From Streptomyces yangpuensis (GTDB taxonomy: Bacteria > Actinomycetota > Actinomycetes > Streptomycetales > Streptomycetaceae): DNA of 64,000 bases. Of this stretch, positions 20,460 through 29,255 are shown in pieces; within the stretch, counting starts at the first letter, position 1; every line of letters starts with the position of its first letter. Below the pieces are notes generated by a model. It did no database searches and was not told where the DNA came from. It saw only the letters and a list, made by a program, of their open reading frames with translations. Position numbers and translations under genes: made by a program. The stretch spans positions 993,241-1,057,240 of the forward strand of contig NZ_LBMK01000001.1 in the NCBI RefSeq assembly GCF_001005295.1, written 5' to 3'.

Positions 20460-21300
20460 TTCGCGTCTCCTCGTCCGAGCGCGGCCTGTCCCGGTCGCGG
20501 CGCTGCCGCAGGCGTACGAGGACCCCGTAGACCAGCAGGGCCACGCAGAGGCCGCCGCCCGCCCCGAAGCAGATGGTCGGGATGATGTCGAGGGGCGTAC
20601 GGATCCGGTCGAAGAAGGTGAAGAAGCGGATCACGCGGAAGGTCACCCCGATCGCGATGCCCGCCCCGATCAGCGCCAGCGCACCCCAGTACTCCGCGCG
20701 GCCCAGCACCGGCACCGACGCGGGCGGCGGGGACGCCGGCAGGCGGCGCAGCGCGGTCGCCGTGAACCACAGCAGCGCACCGGCCGCGATCGCCGAAGTG
20801 CCGTACTGCAGGAAGGTGTAGGGCGGGAAGCCGAAGGCGATGGGCTCGCCGAGCCAGGGCAGTGCGTTCGTCCCCCAGCGGTCCATGTGCGTGAAGCTGT
20901 CCCACAGCACGTGCGTGAGCGAACCGATGACGGCCGAGACGTAGAACCAGGCGAGGAGCGCGGGCAGTCGACGGTGTACGCGCCATTCCTCGCCCCGGAC
21001 GAAGGCGTGGACCCGGCCCTGCAGGCGGCGCGGCAGGAGCGCGACGAGCGGCTCGCGCAGCAGCAGCCAGCACCCCACGAGGGCGGCGGTGAGCACCGCG
21101 TCCAGCGTGAGGATCCCGGGCAGTGAGTGCGTGACGCTCCCGTACGCCATGAAGCCTTCGACGACCGCGTCGGTGAAGTAGAAGGTGTCCGGTGCGAAGG
21201 AGCCGAGGACCATCGCGGAGGCGACGAGGGGACCTCGTGCACGTCCCGTCCGGCGGATGGCCGGAAGTACGGCGGCCGCATGGCTGAGAGTGAACGGCAT
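20440..21300 (-). CDS. DUF4184 family membrane protein
   Basis: The 286-residue protein starts MPFTLSHAAAVLPAIRR, the signature of DUF4184, and has about six to eight hydrophobic segments. Conserved polar patches within the membrane (SFAPDTFYF, GSLTHVLWDSFTHMDRWG) recall the His/Asp patterns of YdjM-like membrane-bound metal-dependent hydrolases. The function is not established. The ATG at 21300 has AGAGGTG 6 bases upstream; an open frame upstream of it lacks support. It is divergent from the lytic transglycosylase gene. Confidence 0.88.
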   Translation of the reverse strand: MPFTLSHAAAVLPAIRRTGRARGPLVASAMVLGSFAPDTFYFTDAVVEGFMAYGSVTHSLPGILTLDAVLTAALVGCWLLLREPLVALLPRRLQGRVHAFVRGEEWRVHRRLPALLAWFYVSAVIGSLTHVLWDSFTHMDRWGTNALPWLGEPIAFGFPPYTFLQYGTSAIAAGALLWFTATALRRLPASPPPASVPVLGRAEYWGALALIGAGIAIGVTFRVIRFFTFFDRIRTPLDIIPTICFGAGGGLCVALLVYGVLVRLRQRRDRDRPRSDEETRTPVPAA

Positions 21301-21484
21301 GGCACCTCTTCTGTGCGTTGCTGCGGTCGTTCCCTCTTTCGGGCCAATGCGCCCGAAGGGTCCCGACAGTATGCGTGAGCTGCCTGTGGACGTGGGGATC
21401 CGGTGAATTCCGGCCCGTGGTGCGTGCCCATTGCAGGGAGTTGACGTAGGGTCACGCGGACGTCGAGGGGGAGGGGTCCGGCTC

Positions 21485-22726
21485 ATGTCGTCTCGGATAT
21501 TCGGCCGCAGGCTGCGCAGGGGAACGACGGCCGCGCTGGTCTGTGCGCTGACGGCCGCCGCGCTGACCGCTTCGCGGGGCCCGGCGGGCGCGGTCTGGGA
21601 CACGGCGGTCACGGCCGGCGGCAGCGCGGACCGGCCGCTCCCGGCGCAGGAGAGCGGCGGCGACTCGGCCTACTTCACCGAACTGCCGCCGCTGGTGAGC
21701 CCGCAACCGCCGCCGGTGCTGCTGCCGGACGGGCCGCCCGAGACCCGGCCGCAGGAGCAGCCGGCGCCACAGCCGGCGACGGCGGTCGCCGTGGGCGGGG
21801 CCTCGCAGGGGATACCGGCGAGCGTCCTCGCGGCGTACCAGCGGGCCGAGGAGACGGTGGGGCAGAGCGACCCCGGATGCGGACTGCGCTGGCAACTCCT
21901 CGCGGCCATCGGCAAGGTGGAGTCCGGGCAGGCGCGCGGCGGCCAGGTGGACGCGGCCGGCACCACCCTGCGGCCCATCCTCGGTCCGGTGCTCGACGGC
22001 AACGGCTTCGCGAACATCGCGGACACCGACGGCGGCGCGTACGACGGCGACGCGAGATACGACCGGGCGGTCGGTCCGATGCAGTTCATCCCCTCCACGT
22101 GGGCGGCCTGGGGCCAGGACGCGGACGGCGACGGGCGCCGCAACCCGAACAACGTGCACGACGCGGCCCTCGCGGCCGCCCGCTACCTGTGCGCGGGCAC
22201 CAGGGACCTCCGGGTGGAGGCGGACCTGGACCGTGCGGTGCTGTCCTACAACCGTTCCACGGAGTACCTGCGGACGGTGCGGTCCTGGTTCACGTACTAC
22301 CTGAAGGGCACGCACGAGGTCCCGGACAGCGGCGGTACGACGGCCCCCGCACCCACGGCCCCGTCGCCGAAGCCCACCCCGAAGCCGGACCCGACACCGA
22401 CGCCCACCCCGAAGCCGGACCCGACGCCGACGCCCACCCCGGACCCGAAGCCGAGCCCGACACCGACTCCTGACCCGAAGCCCTCGCCGACGCCGACGCC
22501 GACGCCGACCCCGGAGCCGAAGCCCTCCCCGACGCCCACTCCCACCCCCACGCCTACGCCGGACCCGAAGCCGACACCCACACCGACTCCGACGCCCAGT
22601 CCGGCCGTGACCCCGTCGCCGAAGCCCAGCCCCACGGCGAGCTCCGAGCCGACCCGGCGTCCGACTCCGACTCCCACGCCGACTCGGACCTCGACGCCGA
22701 GCGCGAGCCCGACCGGTACCCCTTAG
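21485..22726 (+). CDS. Exported lytic transglycosylase with Pro/Thr/Lys-rich tail
   Basis: The 413-residue protein has a signal peptide (basic start, hydrophobic stretch, cleavage near residues 30-37). A transglycosylase domain of the MltB/SLT type follows at about 110-275. The catalytic Glu is probably E146 in [10 protein letters not shown], and the hallmark [10 protein letters not shown] is at 197-206. Such enzymes cut peptidoglycan glycan strands to leave an anhydro end. The last 130 residues are Pro-Thr-Lys-Asp repeats ([11 protein letters not shown]), which probably span or bind the cell wall. There is no sortase signal or membrane anchor. The ATG at 21485 has GGAGGGG 8 bases upstream. 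Confidence 0.88.
   Translation: MSSRIFGRRLRRGTTAALVCALTAAALTASRGPAGAVWDTAVTAGGSADRPLPAQESGGDSAYFTELPPLVSPQPPPVLLPDGPPETRPQEQPAPQPATAVAVGGASQGIPASVLAAYQRAEETVGQSDPGCGLRWQLLAAIGKVESGQARGGQVDAAGTTLRPILGPVLDGNGFANIADTDGGAYDGDARYDRAVGPMQFIPSTWAAWGQDADGDGRRNPNNVHDAALAAARYLCAGTRDLRVEADLDRAVLSYNRSTEYLRTVRSWFTYYLKGTHEVPDSGGTTAPAPTAPSPKPTPKPDPTPTPTPKPDPTPTPTPDPKPSPTPTPDPKPSPTPTPTPTPEPKPSPTPTPTPTPTPDPKPTPTPTPTPSPAVTPSPKPSPTASSEPTRRPTPTPTPTRTSTPSASPTGTP
22337..22720 (+). repeat. Degenerate short tandem repeat encoding a Pro-rich tail
   Basis: Units of the form CC(G/C)AC(G/C)CC(C/G) and GACCCGAAGCC recur for about 380 bases. They encode alternating PTPTP and PDPKP/PKPSP blocks of the lytic transglycosylase. 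The length is likely to vary among strains. Confidence 0.7.
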
Positions 22727-22797
22727 GGCAAAAGGAGTTGGCGACCCGTCATCCGACCCCTGATGATTCCGGTGGTTCAGGGGGCGGAGGAGGGTGC

Positions 22798-23847
22798 ATG
22801 GCCGATGCGTTCGCGTGTGCGGGGTGCGGAGCCCCGCTGACGGCCTCCCTGACGCGGGTCGCGCTCCCCGCCCGCGCCCACCAGCGCTACGGGCACGATC
22901 TGCTGCCCGCCCTGATGGAACAGGGCACTTACGCCGTCGACCCGGAGCCGTCCGGCCCGCCCTGGCAGCCGTGGAGCGGTATCGGGGCAGACGAGGCGGC
23001 CGCCCGCGGTGTGTTCGCCCCGGTCCCCTCCCTCTCCTTCGGGCCGCCGGGCGCGTTCCTCGCCGCTCCGGGCGATACCCGCGGCACCGTCCTGATCCCC
23101 GAGCGCTGCGACGGCTACTGCCTGGGCCTGGACGGGCGGGCCGGCCCGAACCTGGCCTGCGCGCACTGCGGACGGGCGGTGGCCACCCGCATCGACGACT
23201 GCACGTTCTGGCAGGTGGTGCGGCTCGACCCGACCGCCGTCGACCGGATCCCCTCCGCAGACTCCGCCCCGACCGCCGACTGGGCCGGGCTCACCCGTGC
23301 TCCGGAGTCCGCGCCGCCGATCGAACCGCCCGGCCGCTGGAGCCCCCAATGGGAGGCGGCCGTGGCGGTCGCCCTGGCCCACCTCCTGGCCGTCTCGGGA
23401 GGTGACCGCGTCAGCGTCCCCGCCGGCCTCCTCGCGACCGCCTTCGGCCGCGCGCTCGACGGGCTGCTCCCGGCCGGGCCGACGACGAAGATCCTGGCCC
23501 TGGCCGGACCGGGCCTGCCCACCCCCGCTCCCGCCACCGGCATCGTCCTCGTCCCGCAGCACCCGCAGACGGGCGAAGCCTGGCAGTCGCCGTCCGGCAC
23601 CGCCGAGGCCGTGCCGCTGGCCGCCGACGTATGGACGCATCTGGCCTTCCACGACGACCGGCGGCTGGTCCCCGCGACCGGCGTGCTTCCCCACGGAGTC
23701 CTGCGTGACGATCCACTGCCCCGCCATCCCTGGGGAGTCTTCCGCCCCGACCCGCGCGTGCTCCTGCACACCCTGTCCCGGCTACCCGCCGTTCGCGAAC
23801 CCTGGCTGCGCGCGATCCACGACCGCCTGAGCAGCCGCCCCTGGTAG
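22798..23847 (+). CDS. Unknown protein with two CxxC zinc-ribbon-like pairs
   Basis: The 349-residue protein has two CxxC pairs that could form a zinc ribbon: ACAGCG (C7, C10) and LACAHCG (about residues 119-122). A Pro-rich, weakly structured middle and a C-terminal part with Trp and Pro (HPWGVFRPDPRVLLHTL) follow. I do not recognise the family, although similar proteins are common in Streptomyces. The ATG at 22798 is preceded by GGAGGAGGG 4 bases upstream; an upstream in-frame stretch is Gly-rich and unconvincing. It follows the transglycosylase by 71 bases and could share its transcript. Confidence 0.65.
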   Translation: MADAFACAGCGAPLTASLTRVALPARAHQRYGHDLLPALMEQGTYAVDPEPSGPPWQPWSGIGADEAAARGVFAPVPSLSFGPPGAFLAAPGDTRGTVLIPERCDGYCLGLDGRAGPNLACAHCGRAVATRIDDCTFWQVVRLDPTAVDRIPSADSAPTADWAGLTRAPESAPPIEPPGRWSPQWEAAVAVALAHLLAVSGGDRVSVPAGLLATAFGRALDGLLPAGPTTKILALAGPGLPTPAPATGIVLVPQHPQTGEAWQSPSGTAEAVPLAADVWTHLAFHDDRRLVPATGVLPHGVLRDDPLPRHPWGVFRPDPRVLLHTLSRLPAVREPWLRAIHDRLSSRPW

Positions 23848-24085
23848 GCCCCGTCGTCAGAGGGGGTCCCCCGGCGCCCGTGCGCCGGTGCCGGGTACTC
23901 GGTGCGTCCCTGGGGCGCGGGAGCCTTGGACCACGCTCAGGGGCGACCCTCACGGCCTTGGCGTGGAGAGCCGGCCGAGGGCAGGGGCCGTTCCCGCTGA
24001 TCCACGGTCCGGACAGTTCTCATCTCGACCCCGCGTTGCTACGGTGCCCCATCTCTGACGCCTCATCAGATTTCGGAGCCCCGGC

Positions 24086-24226
24086 ATGCGCGCATTCGTC
24101 GCCGCCGTCGTCGGCCTCGCGGCCGCGCTGGCCCTCGTGTTCGCCATCACGGCGTCCGGGGTGCCCGAAGGCGAGACCTCACCCAAGCCCCTGCTCACCA
24201 CCGCGCCCCCCGCGCCCGGAAAGTAG
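24086..24226 (+). CDS. SPW_0924 family small membrane protein
   Basis: A 46-residue open frame starts at ATG 24086 and stops at TAG 24224-24226. It encodes one hydrophobic helix (VAAVVGLAAALALVFAIT) followed by a short Pro-rich tail ending in PPAPGK. This matches the small Streptomyces family named SPW_0924, usually found directly before a DUF3068 gene, as here. A TACGGT box lies about 40 bases upstream. The role is unknown; a single-pass membrane peptide is likely. Confidence 0.75.
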   Translation: MRAFVAAVVGLAAALALVFAITASGVPEGETSPKPLLTTAPPAPGK

Positions 24227-24239
24227 AGGAGGGCCGGGC

Positions 24240-25235
24240 GTGCGACGCAGAGCGAGCCTTGTCCTGCTGGCCGTTGCCGTGTTCTGCGCGGCCCTCGCGC
24301 CGCTGCTGCGCTGGTACGCGTACCCGCGACTCGCCAAGATCCCGCCGAACCAGTACCAGGAGATGGTGCTGGAGGCGAAGGACGCGACCCTCCTCGACTA
24401 CACCGGCGGCATGCAGCCCAAGAAGGTCGACAAGGTCACGATCGTCCAGACCCTCAAGGGCAACGTGGAGGCGTCCAGGGAGATCGAGACCAGCGCCGGC
24501 AAGGATGTCGTCGTCTGGGACACGCTGTCCTACATCATCGGGCCCGACGGCAAGATGGTCTCCCAGATCCCCGAGCGCTACATCTTCGACGCCCACACCC
24601 AGGACCCCGTCCACGCCACGGGCGAGATGGTCGACGGCGACCCCGTCAGACGCGAGGGCATCGAGTTCAAGTGGCCCTTCTTCACCGAGCCGCGCGACTA
24701 CCTCTACTTCGACGCCCAGACCCGCACCTCCTCGCCGATCCACTACGTCGGACCGCGCAAGTACCGGGGTATGGACGTCTACTACTTCGAGCAGACCGTC
24801 CCCTGGACCAAGGTCCCCATGCCGAAGAAGATGCCGATCGAGGGCATCGACCCGGCCACGATCGAGGCGGCCACCGGCACCACCCTCTGGTACACGACGA
24901 AGGCGATGTTCTGGGTCGACCCGGTGACCGGGGCGCCCGTCAACGCCGAGCAGGAGATCCAGCAGGAGATGCGCGGCGGGATCGCGGCGGGCGGCCCCGA
25001 CGGCAAGCTCACCGCCTTCGCCGGGCATGTGAAGATGCGCGAGGACTACGCCGAACACACCCTCGACCTGGTCGCCTCCAACCGTACGAAGATCCTCGCA
25101 CTGCACACCTACGCCCCGGCCGCCCTGGCCGCCGGCGGGCTGGCCTTCCTCGGGCTTGCCCTGTGGCTGGAGGCCCGCGGCCGTCGCGTACGGGACGGGG
25201 TGCGGGAGGGCGGGGAAGGGATCAGCCCCGCCTGA
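24240..25235 (+). CDS. DUF3068 domain membrane protein (porin PorA family-like)
   Basis: The 331-residue protein has an N-terminal membrane helix (LVLLAVAVFCAALAPLLRWY), a large extracytoplasmic domain with DUF3068 features (VWDTLSYIIGPDGK, VHATGEMVDGDPVRREGIEFKWPFFTE, GRKYRGMDVYYFEQ-like), and a C-terminal membrane helix (APAALAAGGLAFLGLALWL). GTG at 24240 lies 13 bases past the SPW_0924 stop, with GAGGAGGG in between, so the two genes form an operon. DUF3068 proteins are actinobacterial envelope proteins of unknown function. The 3' end overlaps the convergent hrpB gene by 14 bases. Confidence 0.85.
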   Translation: MRRRASLVLLAVAVFCAALAPLLRWYAYPRLAKIPPNQYQEMVLEAKDATLLDYTGGMQPKKVDKVTIVQTLKGNVEASREIETSAGKDVVVWDTLSYIIGPDGKMVSQIPERYIFDAHTQDPVHATGEMVDGDPVRREGIEFKWPFFTEPRDYLYFDAQTRTSSPIHYVGPRKYRGMDVYYFEQTVPWTKVPMPKKMPIEGIDPATIEAATGTTLWYTTKAMFWVDPVTGAPVNAEQEIQQEMRGGIAAGGPDGKLTAFAGHVKMREDYAEHTLDLVASNRTKILALHTYAPAALAAGGLAFLGLALWLEARGRRVRDGVREGGEGISPA

Positions 25236-28050
25236 GCCGGGCGTTGGTGTGGCGGGTGGGCTCGGCGGTGGCCGGGTCCTCCGGCCACGGGTGCTTGGGG
25301 TAGCGGCCGCGCAGCTCCGCGCGGACGGCCCGGTAGCCGCCCTGCCAGAACGAGGCCAGGTCCGCGGTGACCGCCGCGGGCCGCCCGGCCGGCGACAGCA
25401 GGTGGACGAGTACGGGAACCCCCGCCACCCGCGGGGTCTCGGCCAGCCCGAACAGCTCCTGGAGCTTCACCGCGAGCACCGGCTGCTCGGAGGTGTAGTC
25501 GACGCGGATCCGGGAGCCGCTGGGGACCTCGATCCGCTCGGGCGCCAGCTCGTCCAGCCGGACCGCCTCGCCGGTGGCCCACGGCAGCAGCCGGTTCAGG
25601 GCCTGGCCGGCGTCGATCCGGGCGAGGTCCGCGCGGCGCCGGGCCCGGGACAGCTCCGGCTCCAGCCAGTCGTCGGCACGCGCCAGCAGTACGGCGTCGT
25701 CCGCCACGTCGGGCCAGGCGCCGCCGAGCGTCCGGTGCAGGAACCCGAGGCGGGCCCGGAGCCCTTCCGCGTCCGCGGACCAGCGCAGGAGCCCCAGCCC
25801 CTCGGCGCGGAGCCCGTCGAGCAGGGCCGCTCGTACGAGCGCCGGGTCGGGGGTGCGCAGCGGGCGTACCGCGAGTTCGATCGCGCCCAGCCGCTGCGCC
25901 GCTCGGGCGACGAGGTCCCCGTCCTCCCAGCGCACCTCCTCGACGTCGGTCCGCAGGTGCGCGGCGGCGGCCAGGGCGGTGTCCTCGTCGATGACGGCGG
26001 CCAGCCGGATGCGTGCGGCGGCCGAGTGCGGGGGCCGGTCGGCGACGGCGACTGCCAGCCAGGGCGCGTGCCGCAGCGGTGACCCGTCCCCGAGCCCCGC
26101 CCCGGTCCCGGAGGCCATGAGGAAGGCCCCCTCGCCCCTGGCCTTCGCCACCCGCTCGGGGAAGGCGAGGGCGGCGACGAGCCCGGCGGCGAGGTCATCG
26201 GGTGCGGCTCCACCGCCGGGGCTCCGCCCCGCACCCCGCTCCTCGAACGCCGGAGGGGCTGGATTCGCCGACTGCCGTGCACCGGTGTCCGCGGCGGAGG
26301 CCGGGATCCCGGCCCCGGCCGCAGAGCCCGGCCCCATGGTGCCGGTGCCGGTGCCGGTGCCGGTGCCGGTGCCGGTGCCGGTCGCGGGCACGCGCCCGGC
26401 GACTCCGGCCCCGGTTCCGGGCGGGCGCCCCGCGGCCCCGGACGGGGTCCCGGTCCCGAATTCGGCAGTGCGCCCCGCCCCGGCTCCTGCCCCAGTCTCT
26501 GCCCAGGTCCCGGACGGGGTCCCGGAGGCGGGTTCCGCAGTGCCCCCCGCAGGGGCAGCGGCGCGCTCCAGACGGCGGGCCTCCGTGCGCCAGCGTGTCG
26601 CGTAGGCGTCGGTGCCCGCGCGGGCCGCGCGCCAGGCCGCGGCCAGGTCGTCCCCGTACTCGCGCGGCGGCTCCTCGCTCAGCAGGGCCACCACCTCCGC
26701 CGCCCGGCGGGCGCCGAGCGCGGCGCTGCCGTCCAGCAGGGCCCGCGCCAGCCTCGGGTGCAGCCCGAGCCGGGCCATCCGCAGCCCCCGCGGGCTCGGC
26801 CGGCCGGCCGAGTCCACCGCGCCGACGGCCACGAGGACCTCCCGCGCCGCGGCCATCGCCCCGGCCGGCGGGGCGTCGAGCAGCGCCAGCCCGGCCGCGT
26901 CCGGGTCGCCCCAGCACGCCGCCTGCAGGGCGAACTGCGCCAGGTCGGCGATGCGGATCTCCGGCGCCGGGAACGCCGGCAGCCAGCCGTCCTCCGCCTC
27001 CGTCCAGCAGCGGTACACCACTCCCGGCGCCTCGCGTCCGGCCCGGCCCGCCCGCTGGCGCCCGGCCGCGCGGGAGGCCCGTACGGTCGCCAGCGCACCC
27101 AGCCCGCGGGCATGGTCCACCCGCGGTTCGCGGGCCAGCCCCGAGTCGACCACCACCCGCACCCCGGGGACGGTCAGGCTCGACTCCGCGACCGCCGTCG
27201 CCAGGATCACCCGGCGGTGGTCCGCAGCCGTCAGCGCCGCGTCCTGCACGGCCGCCGGGGCCCGGCCGTGGACCTGGAGCACCTCCGCGTCCACCCCGCC
27301 CAGCTGCCCCGCCACCCGGGCGATCTCGCCGACGCCGGGCAGGAAGCACAGCACGTCACCGGAACGTTCCGCCAGCGCCCGCCGCACCACCGAGGCCACG
27401 TGCGCGAGCTGCGCCGGATCCACCCGCATCCCGTGCGGGGGCCGCACCGGGCGGGCCGGGGGCGCCCAGACGGTCTCCACCGGGTACGACACCGCTGCCG
27501 CCTCCACCACCGGCGCACCCCCGAGCACCCGGGCCCAGCCCGCGGAGTCCGTCGTCGCCGAAGCCGCCACGAGCCGCAGTTCCGGGCGCAGGGTCTCCCG
27601 TACGTCGAGGAGGAACGCCGCGACCGTGTCGGCGTCCAGGTGCCGCTCGTGGCACTCGTCCAGGACGACCACGTCCACGCCGGACAGCTCCTGGTCGCGC
27701 TGGAGCCGCTGGAGCAGCACCCCGGTGGTCACCACCTCCACCACCGTGCCCGGCCCGGTCACCCGCTCGCCGCGGACCGTGAAGCCGACCGAACCGCCGG
27801 TCCGCTCGCCCAGCAGCCACGCCATCCGGCGCGCCGCCGCCCGGGCGGCGATCCGCCGCGGTTCGGCCACGACCACCCGGCGCCGCGGGCCGCCGCCGAC
27901 CAGGCCCGCGAGGACCAGCGGGACCAGCGTCGTCTTGCCGGTGCCGGGCGGCGCGCACAGCACCGCGGCGCCGTGCGCGTCGAGTGCGCAGACGAGCCCG
28001 GGCAGGGCCTCGCGTACGGGGAGGGCGTCGAGGGCGGCCTGGCGGATCAA
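25222..28050 (-). CDS. hrpB: ATP-dependent helicase HrpB with a low-complexity insert
   Basis: The 942-residue protein is a DEAH/RHA-type helicase. Walker A is APPGTGKTT (33-41), motif II is DECH (131-134), motif III is VAASATT and motif VI is AGRAGREAPG-like. The C-terminal HrpB domain ends PKHPWPEDPATAEPTRH. Family members usually have about 820-840 residues. The excess is a Gly/Thr/Ala/Pro insert at about 497-615 with no fold, encoded by 26205-26560. The insert contains a hexanucleotide microsatellite and an in-frame copy of an intergenic repeat. HrpB's substrate is unclear in bacteria; RNA helicase activity is assumed. The start at 28050 is 5 bases past the upstream methyltransferase stop, so the two are co-transcribed. 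Confidence 0.92.
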   Translation of the reverse strand: MIRQAALDALPVREALPGLVCALDAHGAAVLCAPPGTGKTTLVPLVLAGLVGGGPRRRVVVAEPRRIAARAAARRMAWLLGERTGGSVGFTVRGERVTGPGTVVEVVTTGVLLQRLQRDQELSGVDVVVLDECHERHLDADTVAAFLLDVRETLRPELRLVAASATTDSAGWARVLGGAPVVEAAAVSYPVETVWAPPARPVRPPHGMRVDPAQLAHVASVVRRALAERSGDVLCFLPGVGEIARVAGQLGGVDAEVLQVHGRAPAAVQDAALTAADHRRVILATAVAESSLTVPGVRVVVDSGLAREPRVDHARGLGALATVRASRAAGRQRAGRAGREAPGVVYRCWTEAEDGWLPAFPAPEIRIADLAQFALQAACWGDPDAAGLALLDAPPAGAMAAAREVLVAVGAVDSAGRPSPRGLRMARLGLHPRLARALLDGSAALGARRAAEVVALLSEEPPREYGDDLAAAWRAARAGTDAYATRWRTEARRLERAAAPAGGTAEPASGTPSGTWAETGAGAGAGRTAEFGTGTPSGAAGRPPGTGAGVAGRVPATGTGTGTGTGTGTGTMGPGSAAGAGIPASAADTGARQSANPAPPAFEERGAGRSPGGGAAPDDLAAGLVAALAFPERVAKARGEGAFLMASGTGAGLGDGSPLRHAPWLAVAVADRPPHSAAARIRLAAVIDEDTALAAAAHLRTDVEEVRWEDGDLVARAAQRLGAIELAVRPLRTPDPALVRAALLDGLRAEGLGLLRWSADAEGLRARLGFLHRTLGGAWPDVADDAVLLARADDWLEPELSRARRRADLARIDAGQALNRLLPWATGEAVRLDELAPERIEVPSGSRIRVDYTSEQPVLAVKLQELFGLAETPRVAGVPVLVHLLSPAGRPAAVTADLASFWQGGYRAVRAELRGRYPKHPWPEDPATAEPTRHTNARLRRG
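26215..26262 (-). repeat. Copy of the GC-rich intergenic repeat, inside hrpB
   Basis: The segment GGGGCTCCGCCCC...CTCGAACGCCGG.GGGGCTG shares the core of each unit in the tandem array at 44.9-45.1 kb. Here it is translated in frame as part of the unstructured hrpB insert (residues PPAFEERGAG). Confidence 0.7.
26339..26380 (-). repeat. Hexanucleotide microsatellite (GGTGCC)7 inside hrpB
   Basis: Seven perfect copies of GGTGCC, read on the minus strand as Gly-Thr dipeptides. Copy changes would keep the frame, so length variation is tolerated. Confidence 0.9.
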
Positions 28051-28054
28051 GGGG

Positions 28055-28903
28055 TCAGGCCCTCTCGCAGACGAAGATCGCGGTGCCGGGGATGAGGTTG
28101 CCGCGCAGCGGGGACCAGCCGCCCCACTCCTGGCCGTTCCAGTCGGGCCACTCGGGCTCGACGAGGTCGAGCAGGCGGAAGCCGCCCGCGACCACGTCGC
28201 GGACCCGGTCGCCGACGGTGCGGTGGTGCTCGACGTACACGGCGCGGCCCTGCTCGTCCTGCTCGACGTACGGCGTCCGGTCGAAGTAGGAGGCGGAGAC
28301 GGTCAGGCCCTCGGGGCCGGGCTCGTCGGGGAAGGCCCAGCGGACGGGGTGGGTCACGGAGAAGACCCAGCGGCCGCCGGGGCGCAGGACGCGGTGTACC
28401 TCGCGCATGACGCCCACCGGGTCGGCGACGAAGGGGACGGCGCCGTAGGCGGAGCAGGCCAGGTCGAAGGAGCCGTCGCGGAAGGGGAGCCGGCCGGCGT
28501 CGGCCTCGACGAGGGGGACGTCGTCGCCGATGCGCAGGGCGTGCTGGAGCTGGCGGTGGGAGAGGTCCAGGGCCACGGGCCGGGCGCCCTGGGCGGCCAG
28601 CCAGCGGGAGCACTGGGCGGCGCCGGCGCCGATCTCCAGCACGTCCTTGTCCTTCAGGGAGGCGGCGGGGCCGAGGAGGGCCGCGTCCGCCTCGTCGAGG
28701 CCCTCGGGGCCCCAGACGAAGCGGTCGTCGCCGAGGAAGGCGCCGTGCTCGCTCTGGTACTCGTCGGCGTTGCGGTCCCACCAGCCGCGGCTCGCCCGGC
28801 TGCTCTCCGCTTCCCCGGCGTCACGGCGTGTGGCCTCGGCGTCGTCCGTGGAGCCCGGATCGGCCGTGTACGCGTTCTCGGGGGCGTCGTCCTCTTGGTT
28901 CAT
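28055..28903 (-). CDS. Class I SAM-dependent methyltransferase
   Basis: The 282-residue protein has a Rossmann-type methyltransferase core: WWDRNADEYQSEHG near the start, motif I VLEIGAGAAQCSRWLAAQG, motif II region PVALDLSHRQL, and the later motifs FDLACSAYGAVPFV and LRPGGRWVFSVTHPV. An acidic, poorly structured N-terminus of about 40 residues precedes it. The substrate is unknown. The gene is divergent from rpsA and leads directly into hrpB with a 4-base gap. Confidence 0.9.
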   Translation of the reverse strand: MNQEDDAPENAYTADPGSTDDAEATRRDAGEAESSRASRGWWDRNADEYQSEHGAFLGDDRFVWGPEGLDEADAALLGPAASLKDKDVLEIGAGAAQCSRWLAAQGARPVALDLSHRQLQHALRIGDDVPLVEADAGRLPFRDGSFDLACSAYGAVPFVADPVGVMREVHRVLRPGGRWVFSVTHPVRWAFPDEPGPEGLTVSASYFDRTPYVEQDEQGRAVYVEHHRTVGDRVRDVVAGGFRLLDLVEPEWPDWNGQEWGGWSPLRGNLIPGTAIFVCERA

Positions 28904-29024
28904 GGGGCCCGTCGTCGTAGTCTGCGAGTGTCTTGGGAAGTGGCAGGAACCGCCATCAGGGCGTTCCCGCCCATGAATTGTGCCGGTTGTGCGGTGATCC
29001 GCCCGGGCTGTGGGCCTTCGCGCA

Positions 29025-29053
29025 TTGACCCTGTCCGGCCGCCCCCGTATGCT
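29025..29053 (+). promoter_or_regulatory. rpsA promoter (TTGACC-N17-TATGCT)
   Basis: A -35 box TTGACC (29025-29030) and a -10 box TATGCT (29048-29053) with ideal 17-bp spacing give a housekeeping (HrdB-type) promoter. Transcription would start near 29060, leaving a leader of nearly 200 bases before the rpsA ATG. Confidence 0.8.
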
Positions 29054-29059
29054 ACAAGT

Positions 29060-29255
29060 TGCGCTGCGAGCCTGTGCTCCTCAGACCTAGCAGGCTGCGC
29101 TTGCATCTGTTGATGTCCCCTCGGTTTTCGAGGCCTCCCCGCTGCTGCGGATCAGGGGCTTCCTTGGCTGTCCGGCTTCTTCGGCAGATGCCGATAAGGG
29201 CTCCCGGCGTAGCAGTACCTACGACTTTCTGTCCGTAACCGGAGCCCTTTCCCAC
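29060..29255 (+). promoter_or_regulatory. Structured rpsA leader that can hide the ribosome site
   Basis: In the leader, AAGGGCTCC (29196-29204) is perfectly complementary to GGAGCCCTT (29241-29249), which contains the rpsA Shine-Dalgarno GGAG. The 36-base loop holds a second hairpin (29208-29212 with 29219-29223). The layout suggests translational control. In E. coli, S1 represses its own translation through a structured leader, so autoregulation is a reasonable guess. Confidence 0.5.

Noticed and set aside
22337..22720. Short repeats considered as a regulatory repeat
   Set aside because: They are in frame and encode the Pro-rich tail of the transglycosylase; protein composition explains them.
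26205..26560. hrpB insert considered as a frameshift or assembly error
   Set aside because: The frame is maintained on both sides, helicase motifs before and after are intact, and the composition fits a repeat-derived disordered linker.
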